Positions 17,081 to 24,861 of a DNA stretch of 64,000 bases are shown here, piece after piece (the stretch's first letter is position 1; every line of letters begins with the position of its first letter). Origin of the DNA: Hydrogenophilus sp. (GTDB taxonomy: Bacteria > Pseudomonadota > Gammaproteobacteria > Burkholderiales > Thiobacillaceae); assembly GCA_020725265.1 (NCBI GenBank), contig DYFK01000003.1, positions 62,001 through 126,000 on the forward strand, given 5' to 3'. The translations under genes were made by a program, and so were the position numbers. Below the pieces are notes generated by a model. The model saw only the letters and a program-made list of their open reading frames with translations. It did not search any database and was not told where the DNA came from.

Positions 17081-19297
17081 TCAGAACCGGTATTCGAGGC
17101 TGGTCATCCAGGCGCGCGGCGATTGCGGCATGTCGACGAAGGTCGTGCTCGCGGAACCGTGGGCGGCGTAATGGCGTTTGTCGAACAGGTTGTGGACGTC
17201 GAGCCAGAGCGTGGCCTTGCCGTCCAGCAGCTTGTGCCAGCCGAGATGCAGGCTGGCCACCGCGTAGCCCGGGGTTTCCAGGCGCCGGCCGGGGTTGGCG
17301 CGGTCCTTGCGGCCGGTCGGGGTATCGCCGATCCACTGCGCGCGCGGCGTGATCGTGAACCGGTCGAGATAGCGGAAGGTGGCGCCCAGCTTGAGCTTGC
17401 GCGCGGCCACGTAGCTGAGATCCCAGTCGACCATGTCGGCAGCTTCCCGGATGTCGCCACGCGCCAGGCTGAGGCTGCCCCAGAGGTCGCCGGTCCAGGA
17501 AGGGCCGATCTGGAACCGCCACTGTCCCATCAGGTCGAGGCCGGAATGGGTTTCCTCGCCGGCGTTGGCCTTGATCGTGGTCCGGCTGAGCACGGCGCCG
17601 GGGATGTACTGGCTGGACACCGCCTCGTCGACGGTGACGATGAGGTCGCGGATGCGGCTGTGGTAGGCGTTGGCGACCAGATTCAGGGCCGGCGTCGGTC
17701 GCCAGTCCCAGGTCAGGCTCAGGGTCTTGGCCTTTTCCGGTTTCAGGTGGCTGTTGGGCGCGCGAAAACCAGTGCCCAGGTAATTGCCGTCGGCGTCGCG
17801 GGCGCCGGTGAAGGAGCCGAACGCGCTCAGGCTTTCCTCCGGCGACGGTGCCCGGAACGCCTCGCCGTACAGCAGTTTCAGGACATGATCGCCACGCGGC
17901 CGCCAGACCGCGCCCAGGCGCGGGTTGAAGCTGTCGCCGTAGGCGGAATGGCGGTCGTGGCGGAAGCCGGCCATGGTCGAGAAACCGGCGCCCCAATCCG
18001 ACTGGATCTGGGCGTAGAGGGAAACGTTGTGATAGTCGGCGTCGAAAATCCGGATCGGCAGCGACGTATTGACGTAGGTCATGTCCTGGTTGTCGGGCGC
18101 CCGGCCGGTATCGTAGGGGCGCGGCAGGTCCGGCGTCTCCAGCGCGTAGTAATCCTGGTAGCCGAAGCCGGCCTGGACGCTGTGGCGCGCGTTCACCGTC
18201 CAGCTCAGGTTCTGCTCGATGGCGGTCCGCCGGCCCTTGACGTAGTCGTGACCGTGATCGTCGAAGTCGGTGAAGATGTTGACGTATTGCGAGCGCGGGT
18301 CCACTTCCAGCACGGAATGGTCGATCACCAGTTCGCCGGTCAGCGCCGGCGTCAGCTCGAAACGGAACTTGCCGTAGGTGGTCTCGGTGGTCGTGCGCCA
18401 GCGCGCGTCGTCCAGGAACAGCGCGGTATCCGGCCGGTCGCCGGTACTGGTGAGCTGGCGGAACTGGTTGCGGTAATGGCCCAGACTGACGCGTTCGCCG
18501 ATGTCCAGGCGCGCGTACAGGCTGTGGCTGCCGATGTCGCCGACATAGCGCTCGCGCTCGGCCGCCGGCACCACGACCTGGCCGCCGAAGGTCTTGGCGT
18601 CGACGCGCGGGAAATCATCCGGATAGTACTTGTCGAGCCGGGCCCGGTCGGCGCGCTGGGCATGACCGCCGACGCTCAGGGCCAGGCCGTTGTCGGCGCG
18701 GGCGGCGGCCATGAAGGCGCCGTCCTCGGCGCCGAACGCGCCACGCCCCAGCGAAACCCAGGCGCCGGGATGCTGGCCGGCGCGGTCGGTGACGATGTTG
18801 ATCACGCCGGCCAGCGCGTCGGCGCCGTACAGCGCGGCGGCCGGGCCGTACAGCACCTCGACCTGGCGGGCATGCTGGAGCGCGAAGTTTTCCGCCACCG
18901 GAATCTTGCCGCCGGCCGGATGATCGATGCGCACGCCATCGAGCATGATCAGCAGCTTGTTGTTGCTGTTGAAGCCCTGGACGCTGAAGTTGTGATAGCT
19001 GGACGATTTGGTGCCGCGCATGAAATCGACGCCCGGCAGGTCTTCCAGCAGATCGGCGAGGTTGCGATAGCGCCGTTCCCGGATCTGCTGGCGCGTCACC
19101 ACCACGATGTGCGCCGGCGTCTGGCCACGGGTTTCCTCGCGACGCGAAGCGGTGGTCACCGGGACATTCAGGAGTTCCTCCAGCGACAGCGGCAGCAAAC
19201 GCATCAGATCGCTGTCTGCGGGAGCCGCCCGGACGCCGCCGGAAGCCATCAGCGCGAGCGCGAGCAGGGAGAGGGGCGCGAGGGTGGAGCGAGGCAT
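17081..19297 (-). CDS. TonB-dependent outer-membrane receptor of the YfiR-kinase cassette
   Basis: The 738-residue protein has a signal peptide ending GGVRAAPAD. A plug domain follows at about residues 50-170 (TPAHIVVVTRQQI, LADLLEDLPGVDF, VEVLYGPAAALYGADALAGVINIVTD), then a beta-barrel ending in a terminal aromatic (SLEYRF). The N-terminal LSLEELLNVPVTTASRREE motif is typical of receptors co-encoded with YfiR-like proteins. Ligand unknown; neighbours give no siderophore or cobalamin clue. It is the first gene of a four-gene leftward cassette and probably has its own promoter upstream. Confidence 0.93.
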   Translation of the reverse strand: MPRSTLAPLSLLALALMASGGVRAAPADSDLMRLLPLSLEELLNVPVTTASRREETRGQTPAHIVVVTRQQIRERRYRNLADLLEDLPGVDFMRGTKSSSYHNFSVQGFNSNNKLLIMLDGVRIDHPAGGKIPVAENFALQHARQVEVLYGPAAALYGADALAGVINIVTDRAGQHPGAWVSLGRGAFGAEDGAFMAAARADNGLALSVGGHAQRADRARLDKYYPDDFPRVDAKTFGGQVVVPAAERERYVGDIGSHSLYARLDIGERVSLGHYRNQFRQLTSTGDRPDTALFLDDARWRTTTETTYGKFRFELTPALTGELVIDHSVLEVDPRSQYVNIFTDFDDHGHDYVKGRRTAIEQNLSWTVNARHSVQAGFGYQDYYALETPDLPRPYDTGRAPDNQDMTYVNTSLPIRIFDADYHNVSLYAQIQSDWGAGFSTMAGFRHDRHSAYGDSFNPRLGAVWRPRGDHVLKLLYGEAFRAPSPEESLSAFGSFTGARDADGNYLGTGFRAPNSHLKPEKAKTLSLTWDWRPTPALNLVANAYHSRIRDLIVTVDEAVSSQYIPGAVLSRTTIKANAGEETHSGLDLMGQWRFQIGPSWTGDLWGSLSLARGDIREAADMVDWDLSYVAARKLKLGATFRYLDRFTITPRAQWIGDTPTGRKDRANPGRRLETPGYAVASLHLGWHKLLDGKATLWLDVHNLFDKRHYAAHGSASTTFVDMPQSPRAWMTSLEYRF

Positions 19298-19335
19298 GAT
19301 CGGCGGCGGAGTACGCGGAGTCGGGACCGGCGGCG

Positions 19336-19364
19336 AGTATTGAGCGATTGCCCACCCCGGTCAA
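19336..19364 (-). promoter_or_regulatory. Putative sigma-70 promoter of the TonB receptor cassette
   Basis: On the minus strand, TTGACC (19359-19364) and AATACT (19336-19341) are separated by 17 bases and lie about 40-65 bases before the receptor start. They match the consensus at five and four of six positions. Confidence 0.5.
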
Positions 19365-19388
19365 TGTCCACGACAAGCCGGGTCTGGC

Positions 19389-19413
19389 GGGGGTGGGCGG
19401 GGGTGGACAGGGG
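19389..19413 (+). other. G-rich run able to form a G-quadruplex
   Basis: Four or more runs of at least three guanines (5, 3, 5 and 4) are separated by loops of one to six bases. They lie just upstream of the putative receptor promoter and beyond the terminator of the cytochrome c peroxidase gene. It is a sequence match only; function is unknown. Confidence 0.4.
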
Positions 19414-19433
19414 TGAACAATTCCCACCCGACG

Positions 19434-19459
19434 AAAAAAATCCGGCCACGCGGCCGGAT
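19434..19459 (-). terminator. Rho-independent terminator of the cytochrome c peroxidase gene
   Basis: On the minus strand a perfect eight-base stem (ATCCGGCC and GGCCGGAT, four-base loop) is followed at once by a run of seven T residues. It begins about 40 bases after the peroxidase stop codon. Confidence 0.9.
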
Positions 19460-19498
19460 GAAGGCGTTGGCCGGCGCCGGGCCGGCCCCATGCGAGTC

Positions 19499-20482
19499 TT
19501 ACTCGAACGGCTTCGGACGCGGCGTGTCGTTGGTCGACGGCGGCAGGATCGGCAGCTTGAAATCGGGCTGCTTGCCGGTCAGCGTCTTCAGGTAGGCGAC
19601 GATCCTGGCGATCTCGTCCTTGTTGTATTCCCGGCCCAGTTGCAGGCGACCCATGATGTCGACCGCTTCCTCCAGGGTCCAGACCGCGCCGTCGTGGAAG
19701 TACGGATAGGTCATTTCGATATTGCGCAGGGTCGGCACCTTGAACTTCATGCGGTCGGCATCCTTGCCGGTCAGGCCGGCGACGCCCTCGGCCTTGCTCT
19801 TGGTGTCATAGGCGGCGACCAGACCCATCTTCTGGAACGAGGTGCCACCCATGGCCGGGCCGTAGTGGCAGGCGGTGCAGCCGCTGTCCTTGAACAGCTT
19901 GTAGCCTTCCAGCTCGGTCTTGGTCAGCGCCTTCTTGTCGCCCTTCAGCCATTTGTCGAAGCGCGAATCCGGCGTCACCAGGGTTTCCTCGAACGCGGCG
20001 ATGGCGTCGGTGACCATGTCGATGTTGGCCTTGTCCTTGCCGAACACCTTCTTGAATTCGGCGCGGTAGGCCGGGATCGAGTTGAGCACGTCAACCGCCA
20101 GTTCATGGGTGAACGCCATTTCACCCGGGTTGGCGATCGGGCCGCCGGCCTGTTCCTTCAGATCCTTGGCGCGGCCGTCCCAGAACTGAGCCATGTTCAT
20201 GCTGGAATTGAGCACGGTCGGCGCGTTGATCGGTCCCTGCTGCCAGTTGTGGCCGATCGAGGTTTCCAGGTTGTCGGTGCCGCCCATGCTCAGGTTGTGG
20301 CAGGAGTTGCAGGAAATGAAACCGGACTTGGACAGACGCGGATCGAAATACAGCTTCTTGCCCAGCTCGACCATGGCCGGATTCTTGGGCTTGAACGCGG
20401 GAATCGGCTGGATCGGCTCGGCGGACCAGGCCGGCGTGGCCGCCAGGGTGAGAACGGCGAGAGCAATGGCGCGCAATTTCAT
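19499..20482 (-). CDS. Dihaem cytochrome c peroxidase
   Basis: The 327-residue protein has a cleavable signal peptide (ending TPAWSAE) and two CXXCH haem c sites: CNSCH in the N-terminal domain and CTACH in the C-terminal domain. Family features are LGKKLYFDPRLS, MAQFWDGRAKDLKEQ and VPTLRNIEMTYPYFHDG. It should reduce hydrogen peroxide in the periplasm using electrons from small cytochromes or other donors. AAGGAG precedes the ATG. Upstream lies a TTGAC-N4-GTCAA palindrome. FNR/ANR control is known for peroxidases of this family in other Proteobacteria, but is only inferred here. The gene is monocistronic with a strong terminator. Confidence 0.95.
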   Translation of the reverse strand: MKLRAIALAVLTLAATPAWSAEPIQPIPAFKPKNPAMVELGKKLYFDPRLSKSGFISCNSCHNLSMGGTDNLETSIGHNWQQGPINAPTVLNSSMNMAQFWDGRAKDLKEQAGGPIANPGEMAFTHELAVDVLNSIPAYRAEFKKVFGKDKANIDMVTDAIAAFEETLVTPDSRFDKWLKGDKKALTKTELEGYKLFKDSGCTACHYGPAMGGTSFQKMGLVAAYDTKSKAEGVAGLTGKDADRMKFKVPTLRNIEMTYPYFHDGAVWTLEEAVDIMGRLQLGREYNKDEIARIVAYLKTLTGKQPDFKLPILPPSTNDTPRPKPFE

Positions 20483-20555
20483 GTGAGGCTCCTTGTCGAC
20501 GGGATGGACAACATGGTCCAGAGTCTGGAATGAGTCTGGACTTAAAACAGATAAA

Positions 20556-20585
20556 AGTATCTTGAAAAAGATTGACCATGGTCAA
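20556..20585 (-). promoter_or_regulatory. FNR-like palindrome overlapping a possible promoter of the peroxidase gene
   Basis: TTGACCATGGTCAA (20572-20585) is a perfect 14-base palindrome fitting the FNR/FixK half-site pattern TTGAY-N4-RTCAA. It lies about 90-103 bases before the peroxidase start. Its minus-strand TTGACC can also be read as a -35 element, with GATACT (20556-20561) as -10 at an 18-base spacing. An activator site and a promoter-blocking operator are both possible. Confidence 0.5.
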
Positions 20586-20694
20586 GCAAAAAATTCCATC
20601 CGGCTGGCATGGCCATTGCATTCGATCCGGGCCGGGCTGCCCGGCGTCAAGCCGCGACCGTGGCGGCGGCATGTATGCTTGCGCCGACATCCAC

Positions 20695-20721
20695 GCGTCA
20701 TGCCGGATTCCGGCATGACGC
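20695..20721. repeat. 27-base near-perfect palindrome
   Basis: The arms GCGTCATGCCGGA and its reverse complement surround a single T. The palindrome lies 22 bases before the reductase start codon. It resembles REP-type dispersed palindromes of Proteobacteria but occurs once in this window. It could be a transcript stem or an operator. Confidence 0.6.
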
Positions 20722-20743
20722 CGCTTTCTTCAAAGGACAGGAC

Positions 20744-21907
20744 ATGAACCCCATCGTCATCATCGGCACCGGCATGGCCGGCTACGGCCTGCTGCGCGAA
20801 TTCCGCAAACGCGATCCGGATACCCCGGTCACCCTGATCACGGCCGACGACGGCCGCGTCTACAGCAAGCCCAATCTGTCCAACGCGTTCGCCCAGAATC
20901 GCGCGCCGGCGCAACTGGCCAGCGACACGGCGGCGCGGGCGGCCGGGAAATTCCGCGCCAGCGTGCTCACCCACACCCGCGTCGAGGCCATCGATACCGC
21001 CGGCAAGCGACTCGCCACCGACGCCGGCGAGATCGTCTATGGCCGTCTGGTGCTGGCGCTGGGCGCCGATCCGATCGCCTCCGGTCTCGACGGTCCGCTC
21101 GTCCAGGCCATCAACGATCTCGACGATTACACCCGCTTCCGCGCCGCGCTCGACGGCAAGCGCCGGGTCACGATCCTGGGCGGTGGCCTGATCGGCTGCG
21201 AATTCGCCAACGATCTGGTCGGCAACGCGCTGGTCGCGGAAACCGGCGCCAAGGCGATCGAGGTGGATGTCGTCCATCGCGGCGCCTGGCCGCTGGAACG
21301 GCTGATCCCGGAAGCGGTCGGCCAGGCGCTCGCCGAGGCGCTGGAACAGCGTGGCGCGCGCTGGCATTTCGGCCGGACCGCGAGCCGGATCGAGGCCGAC
21401 ACCGGCGGCGCGCGTGTGCTCCTGGACGATGGTGAAGAACTGGAAACTGATCTGGTGCTGTCGGCGATCGGCCTGCGTCCGCGCGTGGAGCTGGCCAGCG
21501 CGGCCGGCATCGCCGTCGGGCGCGGCATCGTGGTCGACCGCGAACTGCGGACCAGCGCGCCGGAGGTCTGGGCGATCGGCGATTGCGCGGAGGTCGAGGG
21601 CCACGTGCTGCCGTTCGTGCAGCCGCTGCTGATCCAGGCGCGCGCGCTCGCCGCCCGACTGGCCGGCGAGGAAGTCCGGGTTACCTACCCGGCCATGCCG
21701 GTGGTGGTGAAGACCGGCGCTTATCCGTTGGCGGTGCTGCCGCCACCGGCCGGAACGGCCGGAGCATGGCGGGTGGAGACCGGCGATGGCGGCCTGCGCG
21801 CGCTGTTCGAGGACGCCGCCGGCAATCTGGCCGGCTTCGCGTTGAGCGGCAAGGAAACCGCGCGCCGGGCCGAGCTGGCGGCGCGGGTACCGCCATTACT
21901 GGCGTGA
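20744..21907 (+). CDS. FAD-dependent NAD(P)H oxidoreductase, rubredoxin-reductase-like
   Basis: The 387-residue flavoprotein has an N-terminal FAD motif (VIIGTGMAGYGLLREF), a central NAD(P)H Rossmann motif (VTILGGGLIGCEFANDL) and a C-terminal FAD motif (VWAIGDCAEVEG). Length and the YSKPNLSNAF segment fit rubredoxin/NorW-type reductases. No rubredoxin gene is in the window, so the electron acceptor is unknown. AAAGGA lies just before the ATG; a longer in-frame reading back to 20609 lacks support and would swallow the upstream palindrome. It is divergent from the peroxidase gene. Confidence 0.88.
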   Translation: MNPIVIIGTGMAGYGLLREFRKRDPDTPVTLITADDGRVYSKPNLSNAFAQNRAPAQLASDTAARAAGKFRASVLTHTRVEAIDTAGKRLATDAGEIVYGRLVLALGADPIASGLDGPLVQAINDLDDYTRFRAALDGKRRVTILGGGLIGCEFANDLVGNALVAETGAKAIEVDVVHRGAWPLERLIPEAVGQALAEALEQRGARWHFGRTASRIEADTGGARVLLDDGEELETDLVLSAIGLRPRVELASAAGIAVGRGIVVDRELRTSAPEVWAIGDCAEVEGHVLPFVQPLLIQARALAARLAGEEVRVTYPAMPVVVKTGAYPLAVLPPPAGTAGAWRVETGDGGLRALFEDAAGNLAGFALSGKETARRAELAARVPPLLA

Positions 21908-21939
21908 CTCCCCACTCCCCACTCTCTACTCCCCACTCC
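21908..21939. repeat. Low-complexity CTCCCCACT tract between convergent genes
   Basis: Imperfect tandem copies of CTCCCCACTCC fill the space between the reductase stop and the DUF3299 stop. No hairpin terminator is visible. It is probably a replication-slippage tract. Confidence 0.6.
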
Positions 21940-22539
21940 CTACTTCTTGTAAGGCGTAACCTCGCGCGCGCGCAGCCGGTAACCGGATTTGCCCATGGGC
22001 GTGTCCGACTGGCCGACGCCGAGGCTGCCGACCACCCAGGCCGGCGCCATGTTCTTGATGCCCTTGACCGGCTTGTCCGGCATCACGTGGATGATCTGGT
22101 TGGCCGGCGGCGGCGGCGTGTGGATGCAGGCGCCGAAGTACGGCACCAGCAGGAACTCGCGGATTTCGTCGGGACCGCCATCGAGCGAAACGATGAAGCC
22201 GGGAATGCGCACGTTCTGGCCATCCAGACTCCGGTTCACCGGCGCCGCGTCCCAGGCCTTGCGCATGCGCGCGAGCGCGTCGGTGGCGCGTGGGTCGGCG
22301 TCGTCGAGCTTGTTCAGGTCGATGCCCTTGAACGCCGCCATCGGATCCCAGTCGGCCGGCAGCAGATCGTCCCAGACCAGGGTGCGCGGCGCGTTCCTGG
22401 CGGTCGCGTTCTTGGCGGCTGCCGCCTTGGCCGCCGGCAGCCGGTCGCCGACCTTGTAGTCCTGGCTCCATGCCGACGCGGTGGTGAGCGCCAGGACGAC
22501 GGTGGACAGAACAGCGAGCAGACGGGCGGACTTGGTCAT
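21940..22539 (-). CDS. DUF3299 family exported protein
   Basis: The 199-residue protein has a signal peptide ending SAWSQDYK. The body matches DUF3299: LVWDDLLPADWDP, VRIPGFIVSLDG, FLLVPYFGACIHTPPPPANQIIHV. DUF3299 proteins are often encoded with DUF2796 (ZrgA) and a LolD/FtsX-type ABC pair, as in the Vibrio zrg zinc-uptake locus. All those partners are present upstream here, supporting a role in metal handling in the envelope. It is the last gene of the long leftward metal operon, 64 bases after the permease gene. Confidence 0.8.
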   Translation of the reverse strand: MTKSARLLAVLSTVVLALTTASAWSQDYKVGDRLPAAKAAAAKNATARNAPRTLVWDDLLPADWDPMAAFKGIDLNKLDDADPRATDALARMRKAWDAAPVNRSLDGQNVRIPGFIVSLDGGPDEIREFLLVPYFGACIHTPPPPANQIIHVMPDKPVKGIKNMAPAWVVGSLGVGQSDTPMGKSGYRLRAREVTPYKK

Positions 22540-22603
22540 GGCGATTCCGGGAAGATGGGCGAAGGCCGGGTTCGACAGGCGATCCCGGCACCGGTTTCGC
22601 CGA

Positions 22604-23371
22604 TTATCGCCGGACCGCCAGGCTTGCCGCCAACATCGCCAGCAACACCGTGACCAGAACCGGGCCGAACGGCTGATCGAGCGCCAACGCGATGGCGAAC
22701 GCAAGCAGATAGCCGGCGCCACCGAGACCGGCGGCCAGCCGACCGGCCCGCCGCCAGTCGGGCGCCAGCCGGAACGCGATCCAGGCCGGCAGGAACACCA
22801 GCGCGAACGCCGCCATCAGGCCGAGCGTGGCGGTGGCGACGGCGATGGCGAGCGCGGCGAGCAGGTCGAAGCCGAAGTGCCAACGCCAGGCCGGCAGCCG
22901 GTTGGCGAGTTCATGGCCGGGAAACAGGCGCGCGCGGATCAGGCGCGGCGTCAACCAGGACAGCGTGGCCAAGCCGAGAGCTCCGACCAGCCAGGCCGCG
23001 GCAAGATCAATGGTGCTGGCGAAATAGAGCTGACCATCGACCAGCGCGTGCGCAAGCGACTCGCCGAGCGAACTGTTGGCGGCGATCAGCAGGGTCGCCG
23101 CCCAGCCAGCCAGGATCATCACGCCGAACACGCTGTTGCCGCGCCCACCCAGGGCGTGCTTGAAACCGGCGCCGGCTAGCGCGCCCAGCGGCGCGCCGAG
23201 CACCGCCGGCAGATGCCAGGCCAGACCGGCCAGGCCGGCGGCGCCGGCGAGATGGGCGATGCCGAGCGCGGCCAACCACTCGTCGCGCAGGCGCGCGAGG
23301 TTGCCGAGCACGGGCAGCAGCAGGGCCAGCGGCAGACCGGCCAGGAAGGGAATCAGGAACAACTGGTCCAC
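22604..23371 (-). CDS. Zn/Mn-type ABC transporter permease (ZnuB-like)
   Basis: The 255-residue, very hydrophobic protein has about eight predicted membrane segments and the size of ABC-3 family metal permeases. Sequence alone is not highly conserved. The assignment leans on the ATPase and TroA-like binding protein encoded directly upstream. It begins at a GTG inside the end of the ATPase gene (19-base overlap), which implies translational coupling. Confidence 0.8.
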   Translation of the reverse strand: MDQLFLIPFLAGLPLALLLPVLGNLARLRDEWLAALGIAHLAGAAGLAGLAWHLPAVLGAPLGALAGAGFKHALGGRGNSVFGVMILAGWAATLLIAANSSLGESLAHALVDGQLYFASTIDLAAAWLVGALGLATLSWLTPRLIRARLFPGHELANRLPAWRWHFGFDLLAALAIAVATATLGLMAAFALVFLPAWIAFRLAPDWRRAGRLAAGLGGAGYLLAFAIALALDQPFGPVLVTVLLAMLAASLAVRR

Positions 23372-23967
23372 GCCGCCTCCCCGGATTCACCGATTTCGCC
23401 AAGATCGATGACGCGCGTGCTCACGGCGTCGAGGAAGGCGCGATCATGGCTGACCACGACACAGCCCCGGCGCGCGCGTTCGGCGCCGATTTCCTCGATG
23501 GCCAGATCGACATGACCGCGGTCGAGGTTGTTGGTCGGCTCGTCGAGCAACACCAGATCGGCGTCGCCGGCCAGACAGGCCCACAGACAGAGCACCTGGT
23601 ACTCGCCGCCGGAAAGGCGGTCGACGCGGGCGTCGAGCAACGCCGCCAGGCGCGATGGCGGCGGCAGCGCCAGGGCGTCCATGACCGCCAGCAGCTCGCG
23701 CCCGGACACCGGCGCCTCGGCCGGCCGCTCGGGACGTTGCGGCAACTGGCGCAGCCGGCAGCCCGGGCGCAGCCAGAGCGTGCCGGCATGAATCCGGGCG
23801 GCACCGGCGATGGCGGCCAGCAGCGTCGATTTGCCGATGCCGTTGGCGCCGGCCAGGCCGAGCACCTCGCCACGCGCCAGCGTCAGTGAACAGGCCGGCG
23901 TCACCGGCGTCCGGTAGCCGGCGACCAGGCCATCCAGGCGCAGCAAGCCTTCCGGCTGACCGCTCAT
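23353..23967 (-). CDS. ABC transporter ATPase, ZnuC-like
   Basis: The 204-residue ATPase is compact. Walker A is GANGIGKST, the signature LSGGEYQVL, Walker B LVLLDEPTNNLD, and the H-loop VVSHDRAF. It is shorter than typical ZnuC and lacks a C-terminal extension. It sits between a metal-binding protein gene (one base upstream) and the permease (19-base overlap), so it should power zinc or manganese import. Confidence 0.87.
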   Translation of the reverse strand: MSGQPEGLLRLDGLVAGYRTPVTPACSLTLARGEVLGLAGANGIGKSTLLAAIAGAARIHAGTLWLRPGCRLRQLPQRPERPAEAPVSGRELLAVMDALALPPPSRLAALLDARVDRLSGGEYQVLCLWACLAGDADLVLLDEPTNNLDRGHVDLAIEEIGAERARRGCVVVSHDRAFLDAVSTRVIDLGEIGESGEAAWTSCS

Positions 23968-23968
23968 C

Positions 23969-24853
23969 TCAGCCTTTCACCGCCGCCAGCGCCTCGACCC
24001 AGGCGTCGATGACGCCGAACCAGCCGTCGGCGCCGGCGTCCACGGCCGGCTCCATCGGCACCACCCGAACCGGCCAGCCAAGCTGACCCGCCAGGAAATC
24101 GGCGCCGCGCGCGGGTTGCCAGGCCTGGCGCAGGATCACGCCGGACTTGCCCTTGAGCCGACCGGCCAGCCCGCTCAGATGCGCGGCGCTGGGCGGCAGG
24201 CCGGGCACCGGCTCCAGATAGCCGAGCACCGGCACGCCGAGCCGGTCGAACAGATAGAGGCCGTCCTTGTGATGCAGCACCGCGCCGGGATGGCCTGCCA
24301 CGCGCGCGCGCCAGGCCGGCCAACGCGCCTCGACCGCGCGTTCGAAGGCGGCGGCGCGCGCGCGGAAACCGGCCGCGTCGGCCGGCCGCAGGCGGGCCAG
24401 ACGCTCGGCCAGCGCGTGGCCGACCGTGGCCATGCGCGCGGGGTCGAGATTGACGTGCGGATTGCCCATCGGATGGACATCGCCGCGCGCCCGGTCGGCG
24501 GCCTGGCCGGCTTCCAGCAACGGCACCTGCGCCGCCGCCTCGAAGTAGCCGGGACGGCCGGGCAGGATGCGCGGATTGCCGGCGCCGGCGATGGCGGCCG
24601 GCAGCCAACCGACTTCCAGCTCGGCGCCGACCGCGACCACCAGGTCGGCGTCGCGCAGCGCGCGCATCATCGACGGCCGCGCTTGCAGGGTGTGCGGATC
24701 GCGGTCGGGCGGCGCCAGCACCCGCGCCGACACCGCCTCGCCACCGATCTCGCGCGCCAGCATGGCCATGCTGGCGGTGGTCGCGGCCACCTCCAGCGCG
24801 GCCCAAGCCGCCGGACTGAACAACAGCGCGAACAACAGGATCAGTTTGCGCAT
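23969..24853 (-). CDS. TroA/ZnuA-like periplasmic metal-binding protein
   Basis: The 294-residue protein has a signal peptide (LFALLFSPAAWAALEV) and the two-lobe TroA layout. Candidate ligands are the histidines in RDPHTLQARPS, NPHVNLDP and VLHHKDGLYLF, with an aspartate near the C-terminus. There is no long His-rich loop, unlike many ZnuA proteins; the His-rich role may fall to the porin encoded eight bases upstream. It delivers metal to the ABC permease encoded downstream. Confidence 0.87.
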   Translation of the reverse strand: MRKLILLFALLFSPAAWAALEVAATTASMAMLAREIGGEAVSARVLAPPDRDPHTLQARPSMMRALRDADLVVAVGAELEVGWLPAAIAGAGNPRILPGRPGYFEAAAQVPLLEAGQAADRARGDVHPMGNPHVNLDPARMATVGHALAERLARLRPADAAGFRARAAAFERAVEARWPAWRARVAGHPGAVLHHKDGLYLFDRLGVPVLGYLEPVPGLPPSAAHLSGLAGRLKGKSGVILRQAWQPARGADFLAGQLGWPVRVVPMEPAVDAGADGWFGVIDAWVEALAAVKG

Positions 24854-24861
24854 GGCCGACC

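Noticed and set aside
14984-20533. An 1849-codon open frame on the plus strand, antisense to the kinase, YfiR, receptor and peroxidase genes
   Set aside because: It lies opposite four well-recognised genes, has low-complexity Arg/Gly/Asp/Gln composition and no domain. High-GC codon bias leaves the antisense frame stop-free.
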